Shown here: in pieces, positions 34,661 through 46,309 of the stretch
Numbering within the stretch: position 1 is the stretch's first letter
How the letters are laid out: each line of letters begins with the position of its first letter
DNA from: Hippasteria phrygiana
Taxonomy: Eukaryota > Echinodermata > Asteroidea > Valvatida > Goniasteridae
Length of the DNA stretch: 64,000 bases
Direction of reading: 5' to 3'
NCBI GenBank assembly: GCA_037893225.1
Contig: JAZGUH010000186.1
Span: 186,001 to 250,000 of the forward strand
The notes under the pieces: generated by a model
Told to the model about the DNA's origin: nothing
Database searches by the model: none
Seen by the model: the letters and a program-made list of their open reading frames with translations, nothing else
Translations under genes and position numbers: made by a program

Positions 34661-35014
34661 CGGATGTGCATACGTAAACTTTCTTGGCGCCAACGAAGCG
34701 CCACTCGCGCCATTTTCTATCGTGTGTGACTGGTTGGCAAAGTTTGACTGTCCCAAGTTTTTTGTCCGTTTCGTCGGTCGATTTCGTTACGGTGGCAGCT
34801 AGTATTTGATTCATTTAACAAAAACCGAGTGCATAACTGTCACATTTGTGACTGAAACTTCGAATATCAGTGGAAGGCAAATTTTTTGGGACACTGAGAA
34901 AGTTGAAGTTCGTGAAACTTAACCAGACCAGGACGGAAGTCTTCGGTGGACGTTAAAGGATATCCCGTCCCGTGTTACTCCGGTCAGCGTTGACATTCTT
35001 CCGAGCCTTTTTCA
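34661..35014 (+). promoter_or_regulatory. Candidate promoter and non-coding first exon of the 37-41 kb gene
   Basis: CpG-containing sequence (GGCGCCAACGAAGCGCCACTC, TTTCGTCGGTCGATTTCG) leads to GAGCCTTTTTCAG and then GTAAGTTTT, a perfect donor with GT at 35015. The next good acceptor on this strand is TTCTTTCAG at 37347, just before ATG 37365, or TGTTTCAG at 37458. A spliced 5' leader for the downstream gene is the simplest reading. RNA evidence is lacking. Confidence 0.4.
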
Positions 35015-35149
35015 GGTAAGTTTTAACATATCATGTACGATTGTATTAGGTCATGACTAGTCCACAGCTTTGTTTTGTTCAATTTATGAATATTTTGTTG
35101 GTCACACCTTGAACAATTATGATTAATTCTATAAAAACATCATCTCTGT

Positions 35150-35700
35150 AACGGCGTAATCAAATCGATTGTGACATGAATACTTTTTTTGTCCCCGATA
35201 CGCCGGCCAGGTTCGTGATTTTGTTGCCTTGGTTTTCAATCACACTTTGAAATCACGGTTGTTGCTTTCCTAAAATATATGTTTTGTTGATACTTGTTTG
35301 TAAAAGCCAAAGTCAACATGGACAATTTGTAAGCTTCCGAATAATATGGGTACATTAATATAACACACAGGGCGGCGTAACGTGGGACAGTAATTATATG
35401 GATTTACTTTTCTTGTCCCCGATACGCCGGCCATCGTTAGCAATGTTGTTGCCGTTGCTTTCAATCACACGTTGAAATCACGGTTGTTCCTTTCTTTAGA
35501 TACCTGTACTGTTTCTAAACCTAAAAACCTACACCCATAATGTTACTTTATAATGTAAGTTTCCGAATAATACGTGTACACCCAGGTCAGCGTAACCCGG
35601 GACAGATTTTTCCTCTTGTCCCCGATACGCCGGCCACCATACGCGATTTTGTCGCCATTGTTTTAAATCGCACCTCGGAATCACCGTTAGAGCTTTCTTA
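35150..35700. repeat. Three-copy tandem repeat, about 220-bp period
   Basis: TTGTCCCCGATACGCCGGCCA occurs near 35190, 35415 and 35617. Each is followed by GATTTTGTTGCC-like and AAATCACGGTTGTT-like sequence and ends in GGGACAG. The copies are diverged, and they lie in the putative first intron of the transposase-like gene. Confidence 0.8.
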
Positions 35701-35839
35701 AAATACTTGTATCATCGATCATAGCCTAGTTGTTTCTAAAAGTAAAAGCCTGGGCCAATAATATCACTTTATAAAGCAAGTTTTCGAATAATACGGATTC
35801 CCAGGCCAACGAAAGCCCGCTTATAATAGTCACTTGGCC

Positions 35840-35996
35840 CCGCGCCAACTTCGCCCGCGGTTCATACTTGGCCGGCCCCGCGCCGGCCGGCCCCGAGCAC
35901 CTCGGCCGGCCTTAGCTAGCTAGCTCCGGCCTTCACAACCGACGCGACACGCTAGCGCTGCAGCTGTAACGCTACGGGTTTTGCCGAGCTCATCGG
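35840..35996. other. GC-rich, GGCCGGCC-containing stretch
   Basis: Dense GCCGGCC palindromes and CpG dinucleotides occur, followed by TAGCTAGCTAGC. This is the most GC-rich stretch of the neighbourhood, possibly part of a CpG-island-like region. No gene is visible. Confidence 0.45.
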
Positions 35997-36179
35997 TCTA
36001 GTCTATATGTCCGGCGATCGGTAATGACCAGCGCGCGCTCTTAACCCAACACGAGTAGTTGGAAACAGGTTACGGCCATACGGGCCGGCCATACGACTGT
36101 AACCTGTCTCCAACTACACGTTTTGGGTTAAGAGCGTGCGGCTTGTCATTACCGGGCGCCGGACATATAGCCTAGACTG
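35997..36179. mobile_element. Long imperfect hairpin (MITE-like)
   Basis: The left arm (AGTCTATATGTCCGGC, GGTAATGACCAGC, CGCTCTTAACCCAA, GTAGTTGGAAACAGGTTAC) pairs with the inverted right arm around a GGGCCGGCC centre near 36085. Several small mismatches are present. It has no coding capacity. Confidence 0.7.
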
Positions 36180-36554
36180 TTGACACAAGTCTCGCACTGT
36201 TTCTCACGAAAGTAAAAATCACAAATCGGTTTGCATTTTTTGCGCGAAAATGTGGCCAAGATTTACGTAAATATTCCTGATTTCAATCTCATATTTGGTA
36301 ACCATTATATCGAGATGTCCAACTCTCGATATGGGAAGTTTCAGTAGCCTACAATGAATATAAAGGTGTGCTGTTAGCAGTTTGTTTTTAACACTGCATT
36401 CGAGTTGTCGGCAAAAACAGCAAGATGAACATTATTTCAGGAAGATTCAGTTCTTTCACATAATCTATAACTTTCTTATTTTGCAGAATTTTTTATTTTT
36501 TTTTAATTCAAATTTTATACACCCAAAGTTTGAACATTTTCTGACAACTTAAAT

Positions 36555-36949
36555 CAGTGGCGCACCCGGGGGTTGGGGCTTCCCCCTCCCCTCCCCTCCC
36601 CCTCCCCCACCCCCGCCCCCTCCCCCGAATTTTTTTTATTATTTTTTTTATTTTTTTATATTTTTTTTTTTAGTCCTACGCTTTTACCGTGGTGATATGA
36701 TGTGGCCCATTTCCGAGTAGTAAATGGTGCCACAAACGTCAAATTAGTCATGGTCTCCTCCCCCTCCTCCTCCTCCCCCCCCTCCCCCCTCCCCCCCCCC
36801 CCCCCCCCCCCCCCCCCCCGCTTTTCATAATTATTTTCCGGGGTCAAAAATTTGGGCCAACATTTTCTGAACAAAATTTAACCTTCTAAACATTTTTTGA
36901 AAAACAATTGGTGAGCCCACCCCAAAGTCAAATCCTGGGTGTGCCACTG
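36555..36949. mobile_element. hAT-like MITE with poly-C interior
   Basis: The left end CAGTGGCGCACCCGGG is matched by the inverted right end CCTGGGTGTGCCACTG. The 8-bp flanks ACTTAAAT and ACTTCAGT agree at 6 of 8 positions, in line with an old 8-bp hAT duplication. Inside are C/T-rich tracts (36575-36625) and a poly-C run of about 30 near 36790-36820. Confidence 0.72.
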
Positions 36950-37364
36950 ACTTCAGTGGGGGTTGCCCTGGGAAGAGGCAAGTCGGGTTTGGTTTTAGGG
37001 TCAAAAGGTCAACGGTCACAGTGGTGAGTCAAAGGTAAATGGTTTCAGGATGATAACTCTGGCTGAGGGGTTTCAACAGCACTGCTGTTATTATTTTAAA
37101 AGCGGTCATACACCGGAGCTACGCCCAAATTTTCAATTGGCCTTTATTCAAATTTGGCCGACAATTGGTAAAGAATTGCAGAAAATTAGTAACATTGACA
37201 ATTATTTTGATGTAATTATACTGCTTCCCCAATACAAAAAAATGGCAAAATGAATTCCTGAGCCATTCTTACTGCATATAAACTTACGGACAAAAATAGC
37301 GGACACAAATCACAAACTTACGGACAAAAATCACAATTTTCTTTCAGATATTGTCAGCTACACA

Positions 37365-40300
37365 ATGAATCCCTTCAAAATACGGCTCCGATTCGCATCC
37401 AGACATAAGAAAGCCCCAAGCCAAATCAAGCAAGATACATGTGGGCCTAGTGTTTCAGCCAGACCAGCCTCTTCAGGGAAACAAAAAAGAAACTTAGTCG
37501 TCGAAAGAAGGTTGCTGAAGAAGATCCCCTAAAATATGAGAAGGTTAAGGAATATGACAGAACACACAGCAAATACTACCGGTTAAACCTAGTACTTGAT
37601 GCTGAAAGAAATGACAAGGCACGAGAGAAGCTGATGCGGTCCAATGAACTGGCTAAAATAAGAATGCGAAGGATGAGAAAGACACGAAAAGAGGAGAAAA
37701 ATAAGAAACGCAAACAAAGGATTACAAGGGGCGAAATGCAAAGATTGGCTCAAAAGCGTGAAAAAGAAAGACTAAGAAAGCAGAAGTACAGAGCAGGTCT
37801 CAGTGAAGAAATAAAGGAAGCAACAAAACAAAATGATAGAAACAGGTATGCCGAGAAGATAAGAAAGCAGACAGAATCAATAAATCCAACTAAGCCAACT
37901 TCCACTCAAACTGAAGTCATGGTAGAAGACCCCATTGACTTGATGGTAGAAGACCCTTACAAATCCAGCACTATTCCAGTCACACCAACTATCATTGGGT
38001 CACGAAATTCCACTCCAAGCACTGTTTCATCAGCTTCAATTTCATCTACATGTAGTACTCCCAAAATCGCTTCATCATCAGCTAGAAGGAAAAGGTCTTC
38101 AAGAGCAAGAAAATCCATGCCTTTAGATGCAGAGAAATACGCTGACGTTGTTACGGACTTGATTAAAAATGCAAGTCCAAGGAAAGCTAAAGTGCTAGAA
38201 AGGCGCCTCATTGTGTCATCCAAGGAAAGTTTTGTGCAGAAAGAAGTCGTATCATCCTTTGTACACAAGTTAACATCACTTCAGTCGAACTCTAAAAAGA
38301 GAAAGTATTTTAGTTCGACTCTGAAAACTCTCAGAAAATACAAACTTCAAAGGTTTGCTGCACAGTCACTCAAAGTGAATCGCAAGGCTATGATACAAAG
38401 CAAGAAAAAGAAAGCTGGACGTCCAACTCTGCCACTCTACATCATTAGAAAAGTTGAAGGGTTTTACGAAGCTGCGTCGACCCAACTCTCAGACAAAAAG
38501 GCAGTTAGTAATAAGACTGGATTGGCTAGCAGAATACTAACCAAACCCATACTACAAGTCTACAAAGATTTCAAAGAAGCCTATCCAGAAATACAACTAA
38601 GTAGTTCACAGTTTTTCAAGTACAGGCCCAGTCATGTCAAATCCATAACTAAAGCTAAGTACCGTGGATGTTGCTGTGAGTATTGTGAAAATGTCACATT
38701 GAAACTTAAAGCAGTCAACAAATACCTGCAGGAAAATGGACTGAGTGACAAAAAAATCAAAGACAACTGGGAGGCTGCTGCACGTACAATGTGTCCAAAA
38801 GGAGGAGAAAAATATCACAACCTTTCATGCATACAAAGAAAATGCAAAGCATGTGGTGTAAAACTGTTGAAGAAACATCTGGATGGGTTGGATATGACAG
38901 TGCAGACATCTTGGAAAAGATGGGAAAAGGTGGAAACTTGTATATGGAAAGGGGGGAATGAACAGCGACATAAGAAGGTGCAGCTTGTTGAAAAAGAAGG
39001 TACCATTGCGGATCTAATCATTGAACTCCTCAAAGAAGTGGAACCACATGCCCAACATCTGTTCAATGCAGCTTGGCAGTCACATCAGTTCGCCCAGCTA
39101 AAAGCACACTTGCCAGAAAAATGGACATTGAGCGTGCTGGACTTCGCAGAAAATTACACTGCATTATTCCAAGATGAAATTTCAGGAGCCCATTGGAATC
39201 ACAACCAGATCACCATTCATCCAATAGTCAGCTACTACCACTGCAATGCATGTCGGTCCCTATACACAGAATCCATGATATTCATTTCAGAAGATACCCA
39301 ACATGACTTCGATGCAGTCCACCACTTCTCACTTGTGGCAAATGACCATCTTCAGACCGAAAGAAAGCTGCAGATTTTGAAGGCTGTTAGATTTTCGGAT
39401 GGGTGTTCTGCTCAGTATAAATCAAAAGGACCTATAGCAGACATTGCACATTCAGAGATGGACAACAAATTCTCCACGCAACATAATTACTTCGGGTCTC
39501 GCCATGGGAAAGGACCATCAGATGGTGAAAGTGCCGTCATTAAGAGTCTTGCTTTTGCAGCTGTGAAGAGTGGAGGGCACACAATTGCCACAGCGTCGGA
39601 GATGTTTGAGTTCCTCTTGGAAAAGGCAGTTCGAGATGGAGGTTGTGACACTCACTTCAGGAGAACAGTGTTTTATGTTCCTGGGGAGGACATCAGGAGA
39701 GACAGGGGACGACAGATTAAGACAGTAAATGGCACAAGGGCCCTGCACAGTATAGAAAGCACAGCAAGTGAGAAGACAATCTCCATCAGAGCTTTAAGCT
39801 GCTTTTGCCCAGGATGTTTAGCCAATGATGCCTCTCACTGTCAAAACCAGGCCCATGTGAAACCGTGGAAGAAGACTGTATTGAAGAAAGTCACTGTCAC
39901 TTCTAGAGATAAAGGTTTTTATAAATTGTTATTGTTTCTTTAGTAAAATGATCTAGAAAAAAAAGTGATGAAACCCGACAGAAATATATCTGTATGTTCA
40001 TTTTGAAGTTTAATTGTAAATATATAATAAACTGGATCATTCAAACAGTAAATATTTGTGTGATTGACATGAAAGGTACGTAAGTTAACGTGTTTTTAAA
40101 TCATCATTCTTCAGATGTTGCAGACAGTGAGGACAGTGACATAGATTACACTGATGACGTCCCAAGAATCAATCAGGGAATACAAGGTAATTGTACATTT
40201 TTATATTACAGTATTTTACAGAAAAACTTACAGAAATATCTTTGACTAAAAATGCTTTATGTTATTAAATTGTGACTCATTATCATGACTGACAAAATGC

Positions 40301-41271
40301 AAATTTCCCTTCTTTAGCAACCCACATTGATAACACTTCCGAAGTTCTCCCAAGTAAAGGCACTACTGAAGCTCGATCTATTGATGACTCACCCCAAGCT
40401 GATCCCAGTCAAGACTGCCCTGAAGCAGGGCCCAGTCAGGACACCCCGCAGCATAACCCAGTCAGGACACCCCCTCCAGCAGAGCCCAGTCAGGACACCC
40501 CGCAGCAGAACCCAGTCAGGACACCCCCTCCAGCAGGGCCCAGTCAGGACACCCCGCAGCAGAACCCAGTCAGGACACCCCCTCCAGCAGGGCCCAGTCA
40601 GGACACCCCGCAGCAGAACCCAGTCAGGACACCCCCTCGAGCAGGGCCCAGTCAAGACACCCCGCAGCAGGACCCAGTCAGGACACCCCCTCCAGCAGGG
40701 CCCAGTCGGGACTCCCTCCATGTTGACCCCTGTGCTGTCAACTCACAGAAGTAAGCTTTTATACGTTTCCTTTCCGGTTAGGTTGATGGGGGAAGGGGAG
40801 GGGCTGGCTGAGAAGCTGTTCAAATGACAGTTGATTTGCCTTAACTCCTCTGTGTGTGTGTGTTTCTGTTTATATTTCTATAGGATTACGCAAGGTGCAT
40901 ATGTTGCTGTCAAGTTTGTGAAATCTAGCAAGACAAATGCAACAACAGTTATCTTCATAGCAGTGGTAAGTTTATGTCCAATAAAACGCTTTTCTTGGTA
41001 AATGCATTTCATTGAAGCAAACAAAAAGTATAAGCCTACTAAATATTTTTTTTATTCTTATACTAAATTGCAGGTGACCAACTTGCAAGCCAGCGCAGTT
41101 GGTCTGAAGTTCATGAGACGAAACAAACGTGGAAGATATTACTGGACAGAAGAAAGTGAACACACCCATCCCCTGGATGATGTAGTTGACGTCTTTTCAC
41201 CTCCAACTATGCTGTTTGAAACAAAAGGACCATTGTTTATGAATTTTCTGAACAAGAACTTCAAAGAGTAA
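37365..41271 (+). CDS. Transposase-like protein, 5 coding exons, about 1,020 aa, intact from 37634
   Basis: Exons: from 37348 or 37459 to 39914, then 40115-40186, 40318-40750, 40884-40965 and 41074-41271 (TAA). All borders are GT/AG with matching phases, and from ATG 37634 the frame closes at 1,022 codons. The N-terminus is very basic and rich in K/R. The middle has a cysteine cluster (GCCCEYCENVTLKLKAV, QRKCKACGVKLLKKHL). The catalytic-looking core reads LDFAENYTALFQDE, then RFSDGCSAQYKS, then NYFGSRHGKGPSDGESAVIK, the pattern of a D-D-D/E RNase-H-like fold seen in widespread uncharacterised animal proteins. The tail holds an 18-residue repeat and a Tudor/SH3-like domain (GAYVAVKFV, VGLKFMRR, YYWTEE). 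An upstream ATG (37365) opens a different frame that would join only through a one-base change in the A-run near 37484. The start is therefore uncertain. I assign no superfamily name. Confidence 0.75.
40430..40705 (+). repeat. Coding 54-bp minisatellite within exon 3 of the transposase-like gene
   Basis: About five copies of an 18-residue unit, PSQDTPQQNPVRTPPPAG, lie in frame. Small changes (H for Q, E for G, R for P) distinguish units. A proline-rich, disordered linker is likely. The period is a multiple of three, which preserves the frame. Confidence 0.9.
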
Positions 41272-42480
41272 TCAAGAAATTTTCACAAGTACTGTTGCAG
41301 TGAATTAAATGTTGAAGTCACCAGTAATATTACAATGGTTGTACTCTTGTCTTCAGGTGGCAGAGGTTGAGAATATTAGACTAATTAAATCCAATACATT
41401 GATAATAAAATGACTACTGAGTGGTTTAAATGTTCATTTAATCTTGGAAATTGCATGTTACCTTACCATGTTCATCTTCTCAACGAAGGCTTGCAGCATG
41501 CCTGTAACAAATAACTACAGCATACAGTGTATGCTGTAGTAGTCCTTGCATTACAGAAGTTTTCGGAAATATTGAAGATTTCTTTTATTGATGTTACTCA
41601 TATTCTTTCCCACTTCCGAACATACTGATGAATAACGAACAATTTGATGAATGTACACATCATATTGGGTTGCATGTCCATCAAATGAGTAATAGGAAAC
41701 AATGGAAATACCTGCTAACTATATAGTTCCTCATTTTAGATAGTAGTTGTCTGACTTCTTGTAGTTTCTTTAGCTTCTTAGACTGGTTCATCTTTTGCTG
41801 CATATAGAGAACAGAGGAAATGAGCAGTTACGACATACATGACCATGATCAACTTAGAGATGGGAAAAAACTGACTTAATTCAAAAATGTTGACACTGCT
41901 TTGTGCATATTTTTTGGAAGTTTGAACCTGAAAAGAACATTTTTTTAGTGGTATTTCTGTACCAATATAAAAGTTATTATTAATAGAGAACAAACAAACA
42001 AATTCATACAAATTTAGATTTAAATTATTACTCTACTACTTTGAAATCATTTGCAGCCAAACAATAATTCAGATCTTACTGAGCAGATCTTGTGCAAATA
42101 AAAATAATTAATCATAAATGTGGTGCAATCGATCAATTAGTTAATATGAATGAAAAAACATTAACCTGTATGTTACTGGCAAGGTTTATGTTGCATGTGC
42201 ATGCATTTTAACTACATGTAGTACATTATTAGAATGTATAGCTTTGTTATAGTAACAAGTCACAAGTGAGTAATATTTGTTATGGACATTACTGGCGTGT
42301 AACCACTATCAGGATTGCTTCATACCTGAAGTATGATGGTCACCATTTCCTGGTGATCAGATATTCGGTGATATGATGGTCATTCTGTGTGGTACAGCTA
42401 TAGCATGATTGTCAGCACATCCCCCCACCCTCCCCGTAAGAGATAACCCGGGCATATGATACTCACTGTCTGTGGTGTAG
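41272..42480. other. No gene seen
   Basis: AT-rich sequence downstream of the transposase-like gene. The hairpin word CTACAGCATACAGTGTATGCTGTAG lies at about 41515-41539. Confidence 0.4.
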
Positions 42481-43230
42481 CTAGTCCTCTGTGTGGTGTA
42501 GCTGTGGCATGATAGTCAGCATCCTCCAATCAGCAGATAACCGAGGGATGTGATAGTCCTCTGTGTGGTGTAGCTGTGGCATGACTGATAGCATCCTGCA
42601 GTCAGCAGATAACCGAGGGATATGGTAGTCCTCTGTGTGGTGTAGCTGTGGCATGATAGTCAGCATCCTCCAGTCAGCAGATAACCGTGGGATATGATAG
42701 TCTTCTGTGTAATGTAGTTGCAGTCAATAATGTCTCTGGGAAGCAGATAATTTTGTGATATGATGGTCATTCTCAGTGGCGTTGCTCATTGAAGCATGGA
42801 GCTCAGCATCTCATGGTCAGCAAATGGCTCGGGTAAATGACTGTGGCCCTCTGTTGTGTAGTTGTTACAAGATGATCAGCATCCCTCCCCTCCCTCCCTC
42901 CCATATGAGTCATTCTGTCTAGTGTTATTATGGCATAATAGTCGGCACCTCTGGGCAGTAGACAGTGTGTAGTGCAGTTGTGGCATGAAGGTCAGCCTTT
43001 CCCTCTCTCTCTCTTTGTCCCCCCCCCACCCCCCCCCCCCCCCTATCCCCATCCCCTATCCCTATCCCCATCCCCCCCCCCCCCCCCCCCCCCATGGTCA
43101 GTCTGTATTGTATAGCATTGGTATGATAGTTAGCAACCTTAAGCAGGACGTACATGTAGCTCGGGGATGTGATAGTCACTCTCGGTGTAAAACTGTCTGT
43201 CGTATAGCATGGACATATATAGTCATTAGC
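42400..43230. repeat. About 72-bp degenerate tandem repeat
   Basis: Three good copies begin AGTCCTCTGTGTGGTGTAGC at 42482, 42555 and 42627. Each ends CAGCAGATAACCG(A/T)GGGAT. Decayed copies (GATGGTCATTCT, GGCATGATAGTCAGCA) extend on both sides. Confidence 0.85.
43000..43093. repeat. Polypyrimidine tract with poly-C runs
   Basis: (CT)n is followed by C runs of 17 or more, CCCTATCCCCATCCC repeats and a further run of about 20 C. It is a candidate i-motif / G-quadruplex locus inside the tandem-repeat field. Confidence 0.9.
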
Positions 43231-44307
43231 ATCTTCCAGTCAGTACAATATAAACTAATAAAATCATTATGAAGTAATAATGGTGATGAAGTAACACACA
43301 TAAAACTTTGATATATGAGAACACTTATAATTGATGAAGCAAAACATCAAGTATTTCAAATTGATTTGATCCGTTGTGAATTACAATCAGATTTCCTTGT
43401 TAAAGGAAATGTTTTCCACATAACATAGAGCCTAATTCTGAAACACTGATTACCTATCAAAAGAAAGTGAAAAATAAATTCTCACCTTGTAGTTGTATCC
43501 TGCCTTGAATAATCCATGACCAGGACTGGCATCTCAACCAATTTCCAAACATCACCTTTTTCACTTGCATAAAATTAGACACGATTTACGAACCAAGCTT
43601 TATAAGGGCAAGAGTTTCACAATAACTAAGAAGCTAAAGTCTTTTAAAGAACCAAACAATTTCGGCCTACATTTAAAGAAGTCTGGGGAAAATTCAGGTG
43701 TTCCATATTCACACACTAATACACCAATCAATTGTTTTCCCAACCCCTTCCCCAGCCCAGGCCGCTCCCACCACAGACATCAGGGTTCGTCAATTTGTTT
43801 CATGCCCAAAGGCAAGGAATTTGCTCCTTTGAGTATAAATAAAACTTGGCCCAATACTTTTGTAACAGACAGTTGTGCCCCAGGGTGGGCGTTTTGGTCA
43901 ATTCCAAAATAAGAATCCCCACATATATTGGAGGTGGGGCATCGAAGGGGAAGAGAGAGGTGGGAGAAAGTATTGGTAACATGTCATCTGACATGGCGCA
44001 CTCTAGAGTTTTCTATAACACCTTGCCTGACTAAAAGCATTACCCAGAATTGTACAAAAAGTCAAATTCTGGTGAGTTTAAAAATCAGTCCATAAATCTT
44101 TAGTTTAGTGACCCATTTCAAAATTACATGAATGACGAAAATGTTATTTCAACACAATTTCCTGATTTGTTTTTTACATGTACTCTTAGGTTTTACAATA
44201 ACTTCGAATGTGCCAAAGTCAGAACAAATTCTAACAAACACATGAACTTACATGTAGGTATGTGAACAGAGACAATAATGATTAATCATAATTTGTCAAC
44301 ATTAGGT
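43094..44307. other. No gene seen
   Basis: AT-rich non-coding sequence. Short open frames lack recognisable domains. Confidence 0.4.
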
Positions 44308-44915
44308 TCTTTCACACTAAACAAAATCTCGGAGGTGGCCCTGACGTGATGCAGGACTGGCCCCAGGAAGACGCGGGGGTGAGAATGTGCAACATTTCAC
44401 ACTAGCCATTTTCACCCCGGGGTCACCCCCAAGATTGGTCTCACCCAGAGGCGAACTAACCCCTGCTCCAGGCCAAGGGGCGAAATGGCTAGTGTGAATT
44501 AAACGTCGCACCGTGTGCAGGGTTTCATGCAACACAGGTTGAGAAACAGGTGGTCTCAACAAAAGAATTCCAAAGGTCATGTCAAAGCACGCGCTATTGT
44601 TAATTGTAAGCTTGGCCGAAAGCGCAGTGCACCCCGGATAATTTGTTTAGTCATACAGTTCAATAATCATGGAGAAGACAATAATGTAAAAAATAAAGTC
44701 TTTTAGTTTGAAACGTTAATGCCCAACCCCGGAGCGAGCTCGCCCGGGATTGAACAACCCCGCAGCGAGCTTGCCCCGGGGTTGGCTGAGGTAGGTTTGC
44801 TTGAAACGAGTCTGAAACGATGCAGGGTTGAACTCAGGGTTGAAAACGCCTAGGCGGCCCGGGGCCAACCCGGTGCAAGTTCACCCCGGGGTTTCGGCGC
44901 TCTTGTGTAAAAAAG
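44308..44915. mobile_element. Reverse-oriented copy of the element at 13.5-14.8 kb
   Basis: TTTCACACTAAACAAAATCTC, GGTGAGAATGTGCAACATTTC, CACTAGCCATTTTCACCCC, AGGTGGTCTCAACAAAAG, AATTCCAAAGGTCATGTC and GGTTGGCTGAGGTAGGTTTG correspond to the same words, inverted, in the satellite-bearing element. Here the GGTGAGAATGTG segment is present once rather than expanded. No transposase is present. Confidence 0.72.
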
Positions 44916-45061
44916 CCTTTTAAAACCATCGTAACTGCTAAATTTGGGATTTCTTGAAATTTGTTCTAAAGCCCCACATTCATGGGGCTACAGCACAGGG
45001 AGGTATCCTACATGTAGCTTGACTGCCTCTGGCCATACACTAATCACAACACCTCTGTACT

Positions 45062-45732
45062 ATGGCCAAAGGCATTGCGTACTTATTGACAATCGGTCTT
45101 GATAGTATAGTAGCAAATACTAATCTAAATTTCGATGTCAATATCTTCTCCAAGACAGCGATTTCTAAAATTAAGGCACCAACAACTTCAAATCCATCAT
45201 CTCGAAAACTTTCCTCCATAACATTTCAAAATGGCCAATGGACATTCTGCATTATACACATAATGCAAGCATCTATGCGAGGGCATTAAGATAAAATAAT
45301 CAATATATGCATTACCTTCATGTCATCAAGCGCACGGCATTCAACCCATGACCACAACCAGGCAAGCGCGTGCCTGATCACAACACAAGCTCATACATGC
45401 ATATTCATCATCTTAATTAACCCAGCGCGCTGCCATATAAATGCATGCATTTAATGCCCATGGCCATCCGCCATTTTGAAATGTCATGAAGGAACATTTT
45501 CAAGATGATACATTTGAAACTGCTGACTGATCATCGTATCTGGACCAAATGGTTGAAGATATTCATATAAAGTTAAGTTTTTTGATAATTCATAAATTCC
45601 TCTACCAGCTGGTGCCCTACTTTTAAAAATCGCTGTCTTGGAACAGAAGATATTGACACTCGAAGTCGGATGAGTATTCGCTACCACCACCGATTTCCAA
45701 TAAGTACACATTGCCTGCCACTTTCTGGCCAT
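45062..45732. mobile_element. Foldback with coding-like arms
   Basis: The plus-strand frame from ATG 45062 and the minus-strand frame from 45732 encode similar peptides sharing VANT, a VNIF block and SKTAI followed by AP. The DNA arms GTCAATATCTTCT and CCAAGACAGCGATTT are inverted around a centre near 45400. It is an imperfect inverted duplication or MITE. Neither peptide has a known domain, so I do not call genes. Confidence 0.55.
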
Positions 45733-46023
45733 AGAGCTCTTACGATTATTATCTACACTATATCACAAATACCACATGGATGATTTTGCACAATGCTAAA
45801 AAAAAAACAGTGTGAGAAGGAAAAAGGCCACAGAATTCGTCCATTTTCTTCCCACAGACTGTAGGAAGGAAATGGACAAATTTAAGGGCATTTTTCCTTG
45901 TTTTTACTTCTCACAGTGCTTTTTGACCATTGTAAAAAATCACCCAGACAGTATTTGCGATATTAATGTGTATGTACAGCCAGAAAGGCACTTGGTCCTT
46001 TGGGCATGATAGGTACAGTATCC

Positions 46024-46309
46024 TAGTTGCGATAATCTTAACCCTACGTCTCAAAAGGTAGGACCTTAGGATTACAAACAATTAAATTGTACTGACATTC
46101 TAATAAATATTGGATAGCTGATAATTAATACACTACCACTGACTCTGAATCCATAAAAACGTCATGACAATGGCAATGCATGACAGCACATGCCCACATA
46201 CCCAAACAAAGTCCAATATTTATTGCATGTCAGAAGATTATTTATGAATAACGCTAAGGTCCCCCCTTTTCACACCTAAGTCCTAGTCCTACAGTTTACA
46301 TCGCAACTA
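46024..46309. mobile_element. MITE with TAGTTGCGAT ends
   Basis: TAGTTGCGATAATCTTAACCC at the left is matched by the inverse ending ACATCGCAACTA at the right, with inner GGACCTTAGG / TAAGGTCC. It is about 286 bp and non-coding. Small TATAGCTCCATG and GGAGGGAGTTCTTCCTCC palindromes follow at 46.4-46.5 kb. Confidence 0.5.

Noticed and set aside
40389..40721. Minus-strand frame of 110 codons with GVLTGPCWRGCPDWVLL repeats
   Set aside because: Shadow of the in-frame 54-bp repeat of the plus-strand gene, whose exon borders and phases are well supported.
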